From Microscillaceae bacterium (lineage in GTDB: Bacteria > Bacteroidota > Bacteroidia > Cytophagales > Microscillaceae), in the NCBI GenBank assembly GCA_003449595.1, contig DMHB01000182.1, positions 1 through 7,303 of the forward strand: 7,303 nt of DNA. Direction: 5' to 3'. Positions 1-6,915 of the stretch are shown one piece after another; the stretch's first letter is position 1, and every line of letters starts with the position of its first letter. The position numbers and the translations under genes are program-made. The notes beneath the pieces were generated by a model, which saw nothing but the letters and a program-made list of their open reading frames with translations, was not told where the DNA came from and made no database searches.

Positions 1-346
1 CATCAGATTTTTTGAGCTTATTGAGATCGCCTTCGTGGCGAATGGTTTGCGGAAAAAATGGCCCTTTTTGCTCTTCCATCACATAGGGCAAGCCCATCGC
101 TTCGGGCACCACCAAAATATCGGAAAAGATGATGGCTGCATCTACCCCCAACAAATCTACAGGTTGAATGGTAACCTCGGCAGCCAAGGCAGGCGTAGTG
201 GCCAGTTCGATGAATCCACTTACTTTGGCACGCACAGCACGGTATTGAGGCAATACGCGCCCGGCTTGGCGCATCAGCCAAACTGGTTTACGCGGTGTAG
301 CTTCCCCACGAAGGGCACGCAAGAAAAGATCATTTTGAAGTTGCAT
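1..346 (-). CDS. hemE: Uroporphyrinogen decarboxylase, N-terminal part (cut by window edge)
   Basis: The enzyme removes four acetate carboxyls from uroporphyrinogen III to give coproporphyrinogen III, a cytoplasmic step of haem synthesis. The visible 115 codons begin MQLQNDLFLRALRGE. They include the family signature RQAGR (residues 26-30), whose arginines bind the substrate carboxylates, and FSDIL (74-78), whose Asp76 matches the catalytic aspartate that coordinates the pyrrole nitrogens. The stretch VTIQPVDLLGVDAAIIFSD (58-76) is also typical. The usual family length is about 340-350 residues, so roughly two thirds lies beyond the left edge. RQAGR is followed by VLPQ where many homologues have YLPE; this appears to be lineage variation, not damage. 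The ATG at 346-344 is chosen because it gives the standard family N-terminus and lies just after a Bacteroidota promoter box. The gene diverges from the membrane protein at 461. The identification is firm. Confidence 0.96.
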   Translation of the reverse strand, partial: MQLQNDLFLRALRGEATPRKPVWLMRQAGRVLPQYRAVRAKVSGFIELATTPALAAEVTIQPVDLLGVDAAIIFSDILVVPEAMGLPYVMEEQKGPFFPQTIRHEGDLNKLKKSD

Positions 347-350
347 AGTG

Positions 351-383
351 CAAAAATACAGGCTTCTTGTAGAAAAACAGCAA
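351..383 (-). promoter_or_regulatory. Bacteroidota-type promoter for hemE
   Basis: On the minus strand a TATTTTTG box (positions 358 to 351) matches the TAnnTTTG -7 consensus exactly. A TTG lies 22 bp upstream (383 to 381), at the long end of the 17-23 bp spacing reported for Bacteroidota -33/-7 promoters. The box ends four bases before the hemE ATG, so the predicted start of transcription falls at or within a base or two of the A of the start codon. No Shine-Dalgarno site can fit. The motif is seen; promoter activity is inferred. Confidence 0.7.
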
Positions 384-418
384 GTCTTATTTGAAAATCA
401 ATAGAAATAGAGCCATAT

Positions 419-447
419 TTGGTACATATTATTCAGAGTACTGTTTG
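419..447 (+). promoter_or_regulatory. Possible promoter for the membrane protein gene at 461
   Basis: A TTG at 419-421 is followed after 17 bp by TACTGTTTG (439-447). This resembles the TAnnTTTG box but has three spacer bases instead of two. It ends 13 bases before the ATG at 461, a distance common for Bacteroidota genes. Because of the imperfect box this is a weak call. No better match was found between hemE and this gene. Confidence 0.3.
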
Positions 448-460
448 CTGTTTATTACCT

Positions 461-1987
461 ATGAATACATTAGTTAAGGAAGATTCTGCCATCAAATACG
501 TTAATTTTTACTTTTTGCCTTTCATCATCGAGTGTCTAAGCCGGTGGTTAGGGTTGGGAATTTACCGAAATTTAGAAGCCAAAGGCGACCCCAACAGTTT
601 CTATTTTTTCGCCATCATCAATATCCTTATCACCCTATTTACGGTCTCGTTTGTATATATCCATTACAATGGCATCCGTAAAAAATATACCTTCATCGCC
701 GAGCGCAACTACGAATCGAAAGTAACCCTGTTTTCGATTATTTTCATCGTCTTTGTCATCCTTTCGGTGAATTATATTGTCTATGATGTATTCAGCAAGC
801 AATCGTGGTACATCAGCTTTTCGGCACGCGAAGGCGCACAAGCGGTCATCCCAACCGTTACTTTTTTGGGCTATGGCACTTTTATTTTGTTGCTCTCGCT
901 GCTTTGTATGAGTGTGCCGCGTGAGCTGAAAAAAGAAGCCAGCGATACCGGCAAAACAAGCCTTTTGGACGACATCGAGGATTTGATCCAGGGCGAAAAA
1001 ACCTTTGAAGTCGAAGACCTAAAACCCATCGACGAACACGACTACGACATTGACCGCAACGATGTAGAAATTGTGAAATTGGAAGGCGCGCTCAAAAACG
1101 AACAAACCCGCATCGATGCCTACATCCTCGAAAGTGTATTGTTTGGCGCGTTGGCCTTTTCGGCTTTCATTACCATCATCGCCTCCGAGCGGTTCAACTT
1201 CACACAGCAAGAATATACCAACCTCCGCAAAGAAAGTGTGGTGTTTTATACCCAAGATAGCCTCAGCCGTGTGCAAGACGCCAAAGTCATTGGCATTTTA
1301 CCGATTGCTTTCAGCGGCGACACCAAAGAGCACATCGACGCAGGCAATAAAGTAAGCCATATTGCTGTAGAAAGCACTTTTATTGAGTCGGAAGTGAAGC
1401 TTTTCTGGCAAAACATCACCACGCTGCTCGACAGCGTATTGTTGTTCAATTTTTCGCTGGCAAGCGAGGCTTGGTCGCGCATTCAAAACCCGCGGCAATT
1501 ACTCATCTTGATTATGTTTGAAACCTTGTTTTGCTCCTTGTTTTTCCTTTCGGTGATTGCTGCGCGGCTTCGATACAGCATCATTGCCGAAGAAATTGAC
1601 AACCTCATCCGCTTGGCGCGCACTTTCAACGACAAAGAAGAAGAGGTCTATAACCTGAATTTGCAAATCGACGAACACAACCAAGTCAAATCGAACCTCC
1701 TACGCCGACTCACTGCCTTAGAAAAAGCCATCAACCTGCGCATCGAACGCGCCAAAGCCTTGCGCCAGCAAACCAAGCCCATTATTTTTTATATGAGCTT
1801 GCTGCGCAATATGGGCGTTTTTATGTTTATCATCATCTTGATCAACAGTAGTATGTTCTTTTCCAATACATTGGCCTCTATTTTCATTTCGCTGTCGCTA
1901 TTTGCCTATGCCTACGAAAGCATCGATGGGTGGCTGCGCAAACGACGCATTAGCCGAGCCAATTTCCCTTCGATTACTACCAAATAA
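461..1987 (+). CDS. Large multi-pass membrane protein of unknown function
   Basis: I do not recognise the family of this 508-residue protein. Hydrophobic segments lie at about 47-67, 88-110, 129-151, 221-242, 346-368, 450-467 and 470-486, and an aromatic-rich stretch at 14-36 may be an eighth. An acidic linker (about 167-205, rich in D and E) separates helices 3 and 4. A soluble region of about 100 residues (243-345) lies between helices 4 and 5. A charged, probably coiled-coil stretch (371-438) lies between helices 5 and 6. Positive charges after helices 1, 3, 5 and 7 suggest that the acidic linker, coiled coil and C-terminus are cytoplasmic and that 243-345 is periplasmic. The frame stays open back to a TTG at 419, but the ATG at 461 is preferred because it is the first ATG and the TTG fits better as a promoter element. 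The GH3 gene follows after 27 bp, suggesting co-transcription. No catalytic motif is visible. Confidence 0.85.
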   Translation: MNTLVKEDSAIKYVNFYFLPFIIECLSRWLGLGIYRNLEAKGDPNSFYFFAIINILITLFTVSFVYIHYNGIRKKYTFIAERNYESKVTLFSIIFIVFVILSVNYIVYDVFSKQSWYISFSAREGAQAVIPTVTFLGYGTFILLLSLLCMSVPRELKKEASDTGKTSLLDDIEDLIQGEKTFEVEDLKPIDEHDYDIDRNDVEIVKLEGALKNEQTRIDAYILESVLFGALAFSAFITIIASERFNFTQQEYTNLRKESVVFYTQDSLSRVQDAKVIGILPIAFSGDTKEHIDAGNKVSHIAVESTFIESEVKLFWQNITTLLDSVLLFNFSLASEAWSRIQNPRQLLILIMFETLFCSLFFLSVIAARLRYSIIAEEIDNLIRLARTFNDKEEEVYNLNLQIDEHNQVKSNLLRRLTALEKAINLRIERAKALRQQTKPIIFYMSLLRNMGVFMFIIILINSSMFFSNTLASIFISLSLFAYAYESIDGWLRKRRISRANFPSITTK

Positions 1988-2014
1988 TTTTTTTGATACA
2001 GCTACCTTATTGTT

Positions 2015-3517
2015 ATGGGAATCCGATCTGTTTTAAGCAAACCTTTGGCGGCCTTTATCCACGCCCAAACCCAACGCTGGATGAGCCGCCCCGAAGAAAC
2101 ACAGCAGAAAGTGCTGCAAATGCTCATCAGCCAAGCCCAAAAAACCCTTTTTGGCCAAGATCACCGCTTTGCGCAAATCCAAAACCACCAAGATTTTCAG
2201 CAGGCCGTCCCCATCCGCGATTATGAAGCCCTCAGCCCCTATGTCGAAAAAATAAAAGCCGGTCAAGCCGATGTGCTTTGGAAAGGCTTGCCTGCCTATT
2301 TTGCTAAAACCTCGGGCACTACTTCAGGTACGAAATACATTCCTATCACACGCGATTCGATACCCAACCACATCAACTCGGCGCGCAATGCCCTGTTGGC
2401 TTATATTTATGCAACCAGCAAATCGAGCTTCTTAGATAAAAAGCTGATTTTCCTTTCGGGAAGCCCTATTTTGGCCGAAACAGGCCCCAAGAAAATTCTC
2501 ACCGGTAGGCTGTCGGGCATCGTAAACCACCATGTACCCGCCTATTTGCGCTCGAACCAAAAACCCAGCTTTGAAACCAACTGCATCGAAGATTGGGAAG
2601 CAAAATTGGACAAAGTCATCGAAGAAACCCTCCACGCCGATATGTCGCTCATTTCGGGCATTCCGCCGTGGGTGCAAATGTATTTCGACCGCATTATGGC
2701 GCGCACCGGCAAAACCATCCATGAGGTTTTCCCTCATTTTTCGCTGTTCGTATATGGCGGGGTCAATTTTGAACCTTACCGCAAAAAACTCTTCGACTCT
2801 ATCGGCAAACCGGTTGACTCTATCGAGCTTTTCCCGGCTTCTGAAGGCTTTTTTGCTTACCAAGACACCCAAACCGAACCCGGGATGCTGCTTTTGTTAG
2901 ACAGTGGTATTTTTTATGAGTTCATTCCTGCCGAAGAATATTTCAATCCTAACCCCACTCGCCTGAGCATTGGCCAGGTAGAATTGGGCAAAAATTATGC
3001 GCTCATCATCAATTCAAATGCTGGTCTCTGGGGCTATTCCATTGGCGATACGGTAAAATTTGTATCCAAAGATCCTTATCGGCTCATCGTCAGTGGGCGC
3101 ATCAAGCATTTTATTTCTGCCTTCGGCGAGCACGTCATAGGCGAAGAAGTAGAAAAAGCCCTGCGCTATGCAATGGAGCGCCACCCCGAGGCTTCGGTGG
3201 CCGAGTTTTCGGTGGCACCGCAGGTTAGCCCTGCCGAAGGGTTACCTTACCACGAGTGGCTCATCGCCTTCGAGCGGCAACCTGCCAACTTGACTCAATT
3301 TGCGTTGGATGTTGACCAAAAACTTTGCGAATTGAATAGCTACTACGATGATTTGATCCGTGGCAATATCATCCGAACTTTGCAAATAACCGCGCTCCAA
3401 CCGGATGCTTTTCAGCAATATATGAAAGCCTTGGGCAAATTAGGGGGACAAAACAAAGTGCCTCGGCTCTCGAACGACCGAGCTTTGGCAGATCAAATCC
3501 AAGCCTATAAAGTTTGA
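2015..3517 (+). CDS. GH3-family acyl-adenylating protein (GH3 auxin-responsive promoter family)
   Basis: This 500-residue protein belongs to the GH3 branch of the ANL (adenylating) superfamily. Characterised plant members activate a carboxylic acid with ATP and then join it to an amino acid. Bacterial members share the fold but mostly have no proven substrate. The P-loop-like motif TSGTTSGTK is at 99-107. FPASEGFF (273-280) corresponds to the plant SSE motif. WGYSIGDTVKF (339-349) corresponds to the plant YRxGD motif that contacts the ribose. SGRIKHFISAFGEHV (360-374) marks the hinge into the C-terminal lid, and GGQNKVPRL (477-485) carries a lysine placed to be the lid catalytic lysine. The length is near that of other bacterial members. 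There is no signal peptide, so it is probably cytoplasmic. The ATG at 2015 follows the preceding stop by 27 bp with no purine-rich ribosome site. The family is clear; auxin chemistry is not implied and the substrate is unknown. Confidence 0.9.
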   Translation: MGIRSVLSKPLAAFIHAQTQRWMSRPEETQQKVLQMLISQAQKTLFGQDHRFAQIQNHQDFQQAVPIRDYEALSPYVEKIKAGQADVLWKGLPAYFAKTSGTTSGTKYIPITRDSIPNHINSARNALLAYIYATSKSSFLDKKLIFLSGSPILAETGPKKILTGRLSGIVNHHVPAYLRSNQKPSFETNCIEDWEAKLDKVIEETLHADMSLISGIPPWVQMYFDRIMARTGKTIHEVFPHFSLFVYGGVNFEPYRKKLFDSIGKPVDSIELFPASEGFFAYQDTQTEPGMLLLLDSGIFYEFIPAEEYFNPNPTRLSIGQVELGKNYALIINSNAGLWGYSIGDTVKFVSKDPYRLIVSGRIKHFISAFGEHVIGEEVEKALRYAMERHPEASVAEFSVAPQVSPAEGLPYHEWLIAFERQPANLTQFALDVDQKLCELNSYYDDLIRGNIIRTLQITALQPDAFQQYMKALGKLGGQNKVPRLSNDRALADQIQAYKV

Positions 3518-3536
3518 TAACTTTAGGCTTGGGTTT
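3495..3536 (+). terminator. Long hairpin over the GH3 stop codon, between convergent genes
   Basis: The arms at 3495-3514 and 3519-3536 pair over 18 positions with one T-G wobble and a two-base bulge (3507-3508). The four-base loop contains the TGA stop of the GH3 gene. The 41-bp gap to the convergent gene at 3559 makes a shared terminator likely. The plus-strand arm ends in GGGTTT followed by ATCTT, so the U-tract is short. On the minus strand the tail after the stem is not U-rich. The stem is certain from the sequence; terminator function is inferred. Confidence 0.6.
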
Positions 3537-3558
3537 ATCTTGATGTACCTCATTGTGA

Positions 3559-4869
3559 TTATTTTTTGTGGTAGCTTTTGCGGCAATTATCTGAGCAAAA
3601 TTTGGCTTGAGGGCTTTTCTTCACGGTTTTTTTGCCACATTTTTTGCAAGTAACCTTAAACATTTTAGGCGTTTGGTCGGCTTTGGCCACGGTGGTTTGC
3701 ATCACCACAGGAGTAGTTTTGGGCTGTTCTACTTTATTTTTGGTGGGCGTTTGCTCTAAGCGAAACCCAATGGTATTGTGCTCATAGAGTTTTTCTTGGT
3801 TGGCAGCCTTGATTTGCCCCGCGCCACCCGTAGGAAGTCCTCCTTGCAATACCCAAGGCGGGATGTGCTCGGCAAAGGAATTTAATTGCTTGAAAAAATC
3901 CATCATTTGGTGCAAAGACAAAGCCGAATTATCGGTCTTGGCCACCGACTGCACTTTCGGCTGTAACACTTGTGCACGGCTGCGCTCTTCGAGGTAAACC
4001 CGAAAATCGAAATAGGCCAAATAGCCAATACAAACCAAGGCCAATAGCTCGAACAAGGCGCTGATTCCAAAACCGGCCAAAGCGTACTGGCGGGCCGTTT
4101 GTTGTATGTCGGTAGTTTTGGTCAGGGTTGTTTGGTCGAGACGTTCAGTTTTGCGGTTTTTTTCGTTTTGCAGCTTATCAATTTGCGACGCATAAAACTT
4201 CAACTTGGCTTCTTCGGCAGGTGGTGCAGTCAGAAACATTCCTTCTTGCACTTGTTTCTGCACCTGCTTCTCCAATTGCTTCATAGCCTGCCGATAATCT
4301 TGTATTTTCTGGTCGTATTGCGATTCCAATTGACGGCCATCCATTTGGGCGCGCTTGGTCAGCACCGCCGTACTATCGGCCATAGCCCAAGTAAGCTGGT
4401 AACAGCCCACGGTCGAGCTGCCGGCACTCAGCCCAAACAGCACCAACGAAATAATCACCGACGACAGCACCCATTTGTCGCTTTTCAGCTTTTCGGCAAA
4501 TAGCTCGTTCCAAATAATCCGCTTGGCCACTTCGAGCAACACCAAAACGACGGCAGCAACGATGGCCACCAACAAGGGCTGGTAAGGAAAAGTAGGTACC
4601 AAATAACCCAATAGCTTGAAAACAGCAAAGAAGGCTAAAAATCCGCTGAAGATTTGCAGCACAATGCCTGCAAATTGTGCCAGACGTTTCTTGAGCAGGT
4701 AAGCCTCCGCATAGCTTTTTTCGGCATAGCGGTCGCAAGCCTGATCGACCACATCTTTGTTTACAAAGGCTTTGTACAGCCTTTTGTGAGGACTGGGAAA
4801 AATCCGAGTGCGCGACAAGCCCTCGTGCAGGCTATTGTCGCCAGTTTCTTGAGATCCATTCAACTTCAT
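3559..4869 (-). CDS. Membrane protein with coiled coil and C-terminal zinc-finger-like motif, unknown function
   Basis: This 436-residue protein is not one I can assign to a named family. Predicted helices lie at about 65-90, 98-119, 133-156 and 262-287. Between helices 3 and 4, residues 170-258 are charged and glutamine-rich and look like a coiled coil. A low-complexity linker (about 300-400) leads to a basic tail with four cysteines in a C-x2-C-x13-C-x3-C pattern (C408, C411, C425, C429), ending FCSDNCRKSYHKK. That tail resembles small zinc-binding tails such as MYM/FCS-type fingers. Flanking charges favour a cytoplasmic N-terminus and zinc tail and a periplasmic coiled coil. The architecture recalls Bacteroidota membrane proteins with a coiled coil before the last helix (for example DUF4407-like), but I cannot confirm this. 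The ATG at 4869 is the natural start; the gene diverges from the ORF6N gene and converges on GH3. Confidence 0.85.
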   Translation of the reverse strand: MKLNGSQETGDNSLHEGLSRTRIFPSPHKRLYKAFVNKDVVDQACDRYAEKSYAEAYLLKKRLAQFAGIVLQIFSGFLAFFAVFKLLGYLVPTFPYQPLLVAIVAAVVLVLLEVAKRIIWNELFAEKLKSDKWVLSSVIISLVLFGLSAGSSTVGCYQLTWAMADSTAVLTKRAQMDGRQLESQYDQKIQDYRQAMKQLEKQVQKQVQEGMFLTAPPAEEAKLKFYASQIDKLQNEKNRKTERLDQTTLTKTTDIQQTARQYALAGFGISALFELLALVCIGYLAYFDFRVYLEERSRAQVLQPKVQSVAKTDNSALSLHQMMDFFKQLNSFAEHIPPWVLQGGLPTGGAGQIKAANQEKLYEHNTIGFRLEQTPTKNKVEQPKTTPVVMQTTVAKADQTPKMFKVTCKKCGKKTVKKSPQAKFCSDNCRKSYHKK

Positions 4870-4955
4870 AATTTTGACGATTTATTTGTGAATAATTCCG
4901 CCCCGCTGTGCCCCTGAAATTTGGCTAACCGGATAGGGTTTTGTATTTTTCAAGG

Positions 4956-4963
4956 TATCTTTG
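4956..4963 (+). promoter_or_regulatory. Rightward TATCTTTG -7 box upstream of the ORF6N gene
   Basis: TATCTTTG is an exact match to the TAnnTTTG consensus and one of its commonest forms. No TTG sits at the usual spacing; the nearest are 12 bp and 32 bp upstream (4941-4943 and 4921-4923), so the -33 half is weak. Transcription from here would start near 4967-4970 and give a leader of roughly 110 bases before the ATG at 5081. Confidence 0.5.
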
Positions 4964-4979
4964 TGCAGAAAGCGTAGTG

Positions 4980-4987
4980 CAAAGATA
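4980..4987 (-). promoter_or_regulatory. Leftward TATCTTTG -7 box for the membrane protein gene at 3559-4869
   Basis: CAAAGATA on the plus strand reads TATCTTTG on the minus strand, the same octamer as the rightward box 16 bases to its left. Transcription would start near 4973-4976 and give a leader of about 105 bases. No clear -33 TTG was found at the expected spacing. The two boxes also form an inverted repeat that could instead, or in addition, be an operator. Confidence 0.45.
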
Positions 4988-5080
4988 ACGAGGTGGTTTC
5001 TTTTTTGTTACCACATCGAAGAAAAATTTTTTATTTCACTGCTTTTTTTTGAAAATTTGTTGAATTTTTGTTGCCACCCA

Positions 5081-5587
5081 ATGCCAATGGACACGAACGA
5101 ACTCTCAGAATTTGAAAAAGTTACGAACTCCATCTTGATCATTCGTAACAAAAAAGTGATGATTGATGCCGATTTGGCGCGGGTGTATCAAGTTCCTACC
5201 AAACAACTCAACCAAGCCGTCAAGCGCAACATCCAACGCTTCCCCGAAGATTTTATGTTTCAGCTCAACAAGGAAGAACGCGACAAGGTGGTGGCAGAAT
5301 GTGACCACCTCCAAAACCTGAAGTTCTCTCCTTATATGCCTTATGCTTTTACCGAACACGGCGCACTGATGCTCGCAAGCATTCTCAACTCCGATGCGGC
5401 CATCCGCGCTTGTGTACACGTGGTGCGGGCTTTTATCAAAATGCGCGAAATACTTGACAACCAAGTCAGCCTGATGGAAAGCCACCTGATGCGCAAAATT
5501 GAAGAGCTGGAACAACGCAACCAGCAACACTTCGACACCTTGCAAGCTTTGCTCCAAGAACTAAGAGATGCTAACCCTACTGCTTAA
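5081..5587 (+). CDS. ORF6N-domain putative DNA-binding protein
   Basis: This 168-residue protein carries an ORF6N domain (about residues 11-100), a module known from phage proteins, often alongside KilA-N or Rha domains, and common in Bacteroidota chromosomes. Typical features are IRNKKVMIDADLARVY (21-36), the likely helix-turn-helix region VKRNIQRFPEDFMFQL (47-62), and PYAFTEHGALML (87-98). Residues 125-163 are charged and glutamine-rich and probably form a coiled coil for oligomerisation. The frame opens at a TTG at 4961, but the first 40 codons look non-coding and that TTG lies inside a promoter box. The ATG at 5081 is therefore preferred, with 5087 as an alternative two codons later. cinA follows after 22 bp. 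A role as transcription regulator or phage/defence remnant is inference; no other phage genes are present. Confidence 0.88.
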   Translation: MPMDTNELSEFEKVTNSILIIRNKKVMIDADLARVYQVPTKQLNQAVKRNIQRFPEDFMFQLNKEERDKVVAECDHLQNLKFSPYMPYAFTEHGALMLASILNSDAAIRACVHVVRAFIKMREILDNQVSLMESHLMRKIEELEQRNQQHFDTLQALLQELRDANPTA

Positions 5588-5609
5588 ATCCTTTTCCTCT
5601 TTTTGAATT

Positions 5610-6866
5610 ATGATGAAGAAAGTATTCGCCGAAATCGTCAACATTGGAGACGAAATCCTGTATGGACAAATTACCAATACTAACGTACAATGGCTGAGCA
5701 CCGAACTCGACAAAATCGGTGTGAAGGTGGTGCGCCACTCTACCGTTGCCGATGAAGAAGCCCCCATTTTGCAAATATTAGCGGAAGCCGCTTCGCGCGC
5801 CGACCTAATCCTAATCACCGGCGGACTGGGTCCCACCAAAGACGACATCACCAAGAAAACTTTGGCCAAGTATTTCGACACAGAATTGGTCATCAACGAA
5901 ACCATTTTAGCGCATATTACGGCCTTTTTTGAAGCGCGTGGGCGCGAAATGAATGAAAGCAATCGCTTACAAGCGGCTATGCCTGCGGCTTGTACCCCTA
6001 TTTTCAACCGATTGGGCACTGCCCCCGGGATGTGGTTTGAGCAAAACGGAAAGGTGTTTGTATCGATGCCCGGCGTGCCCAAGGAAATGGAAATTTTGAT
6101 GGAAGACTCGATTTTGGCCAAAATTCAAGCTTTCTTCCAAACCCCGGTGATTCACCACAAGGTGATCCACACCATCGGCATTGGTGAGTCGATGCTGGCC
6201 GATGCCATCGCCGACTGGGAAGATAGCCTTCCTCCGCATATCAAATTGGCCTATCTGCCCAACTGGGGACAAGTCCGCCTCCGCTTGACGGGTATGGGCG
6301 AAGACAAAGAAAAATTGGTAGAGGAAGTACACGCCGAAATGCACAAAGTGCTTCCGCTGATTGATAAATATGTGTTTGGCTTCGACAACGACGAACTGGA
6401 AGCCGTATTGGGCGAAACCTTAGCCGCCCAAGGCAAGACCATCGCCACTGCCGAAAGTTGTACCGGGGGCTATTTAGCACATTTGTTTACCAAAGTGCCC
6501 AAGAGTTCGCGCTACTTTATGGGCGGTGCGGTGGTGTATAGCAACCAAGCCAAAATAGACCAATTGGGCGTATTGCCCGAAACCATCGACGAACACGGCG
6601 CTGTCAGCGAAGCCACCATCCGCGAAATGGCGATGCGGGTACGTGAAGTATTCAAAACCGATATAGGGTTGGCCAGTAGTGGCATAGCAGGCCCCGACGG
6701 CGGCACACCCGAAAAGCCCGTTGGCACGATTTGGATAGGCTATGCAGATGGGAAGGAAGTATTTACCAAAAAATTGCTGCTTACCCAAGACCGCCTCATC
6801 AATATCCGGATGACCGCCAATATTTTGCTCGATACGCTGCGCCGGAAGTTGAAGGAGATGTATTGA
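5610..6866 (+). CDS. cinA: CinA: nicotinamide-nucleotide amidase with N-terminal COG1058 (MoCF-like) domain
   Basis: The 418-residue length is that of full two-domain CinA. The N-terminal MoCF/COG1058 domain (about 1-170), linked to ADP-ribose pyrophosphatase activity in characterised homologues, shows NIGDEILYGQ (11-20), TGGLGPTKDD (70-79) and MPGVPKEM (153-160). A KH-like linker region follows. The C-terminal PncC domain (about 260-415) hydrolyses nicotinamide mononucleotide to nicotinate mononucleotide and ammonia, recycling NMN released for example by bacterial DNA ligase. It contains AESCTGG (281-287) with the presumed nucleophile Ser283, VVYSNQAK (308-315), and SGIAGPDGGTPEKPVGT (357-373). 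All expected motifs are intact. Two ATGs in tandem (5610, 5613) are both possible starts. The 22-bp gap to the ORF6N gene lacks a good promoter box, so read-through from that gene is likely. A competence role is historical and not shown here. Confidence 0.96.
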   Translation: MMKKVFAEIVNIGDEILYGQITNTNVQWLSTELDKIGVKVVRHSTVADEEAPILQILAEAASRADLILITGGLGPTKDDITKKTLAKYFDTELVINETILAHITAFFEARGREMNESNRLQAAMPAACTPIFNRLGTAPGMWFEQNGKVFVSMPGVPKEMEILMEDSILAKIQAFFQTPVIHHKVIHTIGIGESMLADAIADWEDSLPPHIKLAYLPNWGQVRLRLTGMGEDKEKLVEEVHAEMHKVLPLIDKYVFGFDNDELEAVLGETLAAQGKTIATAESCTGGYLAHLFTKVPKSSRYFMGGAVVYSNQAKIDQLGVLPETIDEHGAVSEATIREMAMRVREVFKTDIGLASSGIAGPDGGTPEKPVGTIWIGYADGKEVFTKKLLLTQDRLINIRMTANILLDTLRRKLKEMY

Positions 6867-6915
6867 GTAATCAAGAGAGGTTGAGCGGTTTTAATGGGAT
6901 GCTTATCAAATGAAG

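Noticed and set aside
35..394. 119-codon plus-strand open frame opposite hemE
   Set aside because: It is antisense to a clearly conserved hemE reading frame, with no recognisable domain.
419..460. TTG-initiated 14-codon extension of the membrane protein gene
   Set aside because: The extension has no family support; the TTG fits a promoter element with 17-bp spacing to a near-consensus box, and the first ATG is at 461.
2432..2872. 146-codon minus-strand open frame inside the GH3 gene
   Set aside because: It overlaps the strongly supported GH3 frame, and its composition mirrors the sense codons.
461..4869. Homology between the two large membrane proteins as a duplicated family
   Set aside because: They differ in helix number, loop order and tails; only the general helix-plus-coiled-coil character is shared.
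4993..5014. GTGGT/ACCAC inverted repeat near the divergent promoters
   Set aside because: The stem is five base pairs with a 12-base T-rich loop, short enough to arise by chance.
4961..5080. 40-codon N-terminal extension of the ORF6N protein from a TTG
   Set aside because: The TTG is part of the TATCTTTG box, the translated stretch is low-complexity from T-rich DNA, and the ORF6N domain begins after the ATG at 5081.
5561..6121. 186-codon minus-strand open frame inside cinA
   Set aside because: It lies antisense to the conserved COG1058 domain and shows no domain of its own; it is a codon-bias shadow.
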